Below, in pieces: positions 62,811-64,000 of a stretch of 64,000 nt of DNA. Both the position numbers and the translations under genes were made by a program. The DNA is from Roseobacter litoralis Och 149 (lineage in GTDB: Bacteria > Pseudomonadota > Alphaproteobacteria > Rhodobacterales > Rhodobacteraceae). Location: assembly GCF_000154785.2 (NCBI RefSeq), contig NC_015730.1, forward strand, positions 3,472,001 to 3,536,000, given 5' to 3'. The notes beneath the pieces were generated by a model, which did not search any database, had not been told where the DNA came from, and saw only the letters and a program-made list of their open reading frames with translations. Within the stretch, counting starts at the first letter, position 1, and each line of letters starts with the position of its first letter.

Positions 62811-62844
62811 GAGCCCGGCACATTCAGGCGCCGGGTTCTTTTTT
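62811..62844 (+). terminator. Rho-independent terminator after the peptidase cassette
   Basis: GAGCCCGGC and GCCGGGTTC form a 9-base stem (one G-U) with a 10-base loop, followed by six T. It separates the three-gene unit from the YbaY-like gene. Confidence 0.85.
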
Positions 62845-62872
62845 GCCTGCAACACAATCGGAGCGAAATGAC

Positions 62873-63202
62873 ATGATACGCGGCGTTGTGAAGTTTGAAA
62901 ATCCGGGTGCCCTGCCCAGCGGTCAGAACATCAGGTTGACCGTTCAGGACACATCTCGCGTTGGTGCGGATGCCATTCGCATTACCGAAACCCAAGTCAG
63001 CATCCCTGAAGGTTTTGATGCCACCACGGACGCCTTGCCGTTCGAGATCGATGTAGCGGGCAACATCGAAAATTACACCGTCAGCGCGCATCTGGCGCGC
63101 CATTCCGGCGATGACATCCGTCTTGGTGACATGATCACGACAGGTGCCATTCCGCTATCGGGCGCAGGCGATATTGAGGTGATGCTAAAGCAGGTCAACT
63201 AG
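62873..63202 (+). CDS. YbaY/YscW-like protein
   Basis: 109 residues from ATG 62873, with GGAG about nine bases upstream; an earlier Met at 62843 is inside the terminator and is rejected. The fold pattern (SGQNIRLTVQDTSRVGAD, TQVSIPEGFDATTDALPFEID, VSAHLARHSGDDIRLGDMITTG) matches the YbaY/YscW type III-secretion lipoprotein-related family. Unlike most members it has no signal peptide. Function unknown. Confidence 0.7.
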   Translation: MIRGVVKFENPGALPSGQNIRLTVQDTSRVGADAIRITETQVSIPEGFDATTDALPFEIDVAGNIENYTVSAHLARHSGDDIRLGDMITTGAIPLSGAGDIEVMLKQVN

Positions 63203-63348
63203 CGCTCGCGACACGCACCCAAATCCCTTTGAAATTTGAACGCTAGGGCCTGTTTCAAGCCCGTTCGCGCCTTTCCAAAGCGCGTTTCCGCTCATATAGT
63301 GCCGCCAATAAGGCCATTTGTAAGCGGCCGGGGTAAAGGATCAGGCAA

Positions 63349-64000
63349 ATGGCGCATATTATCGTTGTGGGGAACGAAAAAGGCGGTGCCGGAAAGTCGA
63401 CCGTCTCCATGCATGTGGCCACCGCTCTGGCGCGCATGGGCCACAAGGTCAGCGCACTGGATCTGGACCTGCGTCAACGCACCTTTGGACGTTATACCGA
63501 AAATCGCGCATCATTTCTGGCGAAAGCAGGCCTCTCGCTTGCCAGCCCGAACACGCATGATCTGCCCGAAATCGCCCCTGAAACGTTGAAAGAGGGCGAG
63601 AATATCTATGATCACAGGCTATCCGCGGCGGTTGCTGAGCTTGAGCCGGAAAATGACTTTATCCTGATAGATTGCCCCGGCTCCCACACGCGGCTCAGTC
63701 AGGTGGCACATAGTCTGGCCGACACGCTCATCACACCTCTCAATGACAGCTTTGTGGATTTCGATCTTCTGGCGCGCACGGATTCGACGGGTGATAAAAT
63801 ACTGGGCCCGTCGGTGTATTCTGAAATGGTCTGGAACGCGCGGCAGTTGCGCGCTCAGGCGGGGTTGTCCCCGATAGACTGGATCGTGGTGCGCAACCGC
63901 ATGGGCGCGCAGCGCATGGTCAACAAGGAAAAGATGGAACGCGCCATCGCCAACCTGTCCAAACGCATCGGGTTTCGGATCGCGCCCGGCTTTTCCGAAC
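63349..64000 (+). CDS. mipZ: Division-plane ATPase MipZ (partial, 3' end missing)
   Basis: The first 217 codons lie in the window. The deviant Walker A motif KGGAGKST is at about residues 11-18 (NEKGGAGKSTVSMHVATALA), with SALDLDLRQRTFGRY, FILIDCPGSHTRLSQ and NRMGAQRMVNKEKM as MipZ hallmarks. The start at 63349 has AAAGGA upstream. MipZ forms gradients from ParB at the poles and blocks FtsZ away from midcell. The gene continues beyond the right edge. Confidence 0.93.
   Translation, partial: MAHIIVVGNEKGGAGKSTVSMHVATALARMGHKVSALDLDLRQRTFGRYTENRASFLAKAGLSLASPNTHDLPEIAPETLKEGENIYDHRLSAAVAELEPENDFILIDCPGSHTRLSQVAHSLADTLITPLNDSFVDFDLLARTDSTGDKILGPSVYSEMVWNARQLRAQAGLSPIDWIVVRNRMGAQRMVNKEKMERAIANLSKRIGFRIAPGFSE

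Noticed and set aside
1..64000. Search for tRNA, rRNA, CRISPR arrays, insertion sequences and prophage genes
   Set aside because: By reading the gaps and the gene products I found none; short RNA genes could still be missed without a covariance search.

Overview
The window is a GC-rich chromosomal segment of a member of the Rhodobacteraceae, most likely of the marine Roseobacter clade. The evidence is the chvG-chvI operon divergent from ATP-dependent pckA, a methylsuccinyl-CoA dehydrogenase of the ethylmalonyl-CoA pathway, an F0 ATP synthase operon with duplicated b subunits (atpI-B-E-F'-F), a VPLPA-type C-terminal anchor, a CtrA-type box, and the division regulator MipZ. This placement rests on recognised protein families and gene order, not on any search. 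I saw no insertion sequence, prophage, CRISPR array, rRNA or tRNA gene.

Layout. 1-2859: chvG (partial), chvI, and divergent pckA. 2907-5128: a GNAT/LuxI-like protein, an atypical LysR-type regulator and an XRE regulator. 5382-8157: mcd, then a coupled TetR regulator and META-domain lipoprotein. 7762-17657: a long minus-strand housekeeping run (recO, DUF1491, era, rnc, lepB, acpS, a LysE exporter, pdxJ, DUF2062, the RelA/SpoT homologue, rpoZ, folK), most genes overlapping by 1-4 bases. 17754-23821: a NYN-domain protein, ispH, a GNAT-like protein, DUF3429, a methyltransferase, rnhA, a TRIC-type membrane protein, an LprI-MliC lysozyme-inhibitor fusion and a FAH-family hydrolase. 23977-34849: a VPLPA-anchored GDSL hydrolase, a small secreted protein, then a methylated-amine cluster (dimethylglycine-dehydrogenase-like flavoprotein plus MttB-like methyltransferase), a TetR regulator and an RND efflux pair.

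34850-43532: a GlsB-like membrane protein, fmt, a degenerate deformylase, def, a C-S lyase, a glutathionyl-hydroquinone reductase, a stand-alone receiver protein with a CtrA-type box upstream, cobC-cbiB and a lytic transglycosylase. 43641-53529: smc, a GntR regulator, the F0 operon, an ArsR regulator, and an EamA transporter with a LysR regulator. 53819-60950: ffh and a translation cluster (chorismate mutase, rpsP, a 46-codon ORF, rimM, trmD, rplS, rpmE). 61197-63202: an uncharacterised cassette of an astacin-like metallopeptidase, a 73-residue protein repeating the peptidase's C-terminal module, a proline/aspartate-rich protein and a YbaY-like protein. 63349 to the end: mipZ (partial).

The least explained and most interesting parts are the peptidase cassette, the degenerate deformylase beside a normal one, the CtrA-boxed receiver protein with a lost switch lysine, and the paired GNAT/LuxI-like protein and atypical regulator near 3-4.6 kb. 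Most of the rest is conserved core metabolism and translation.
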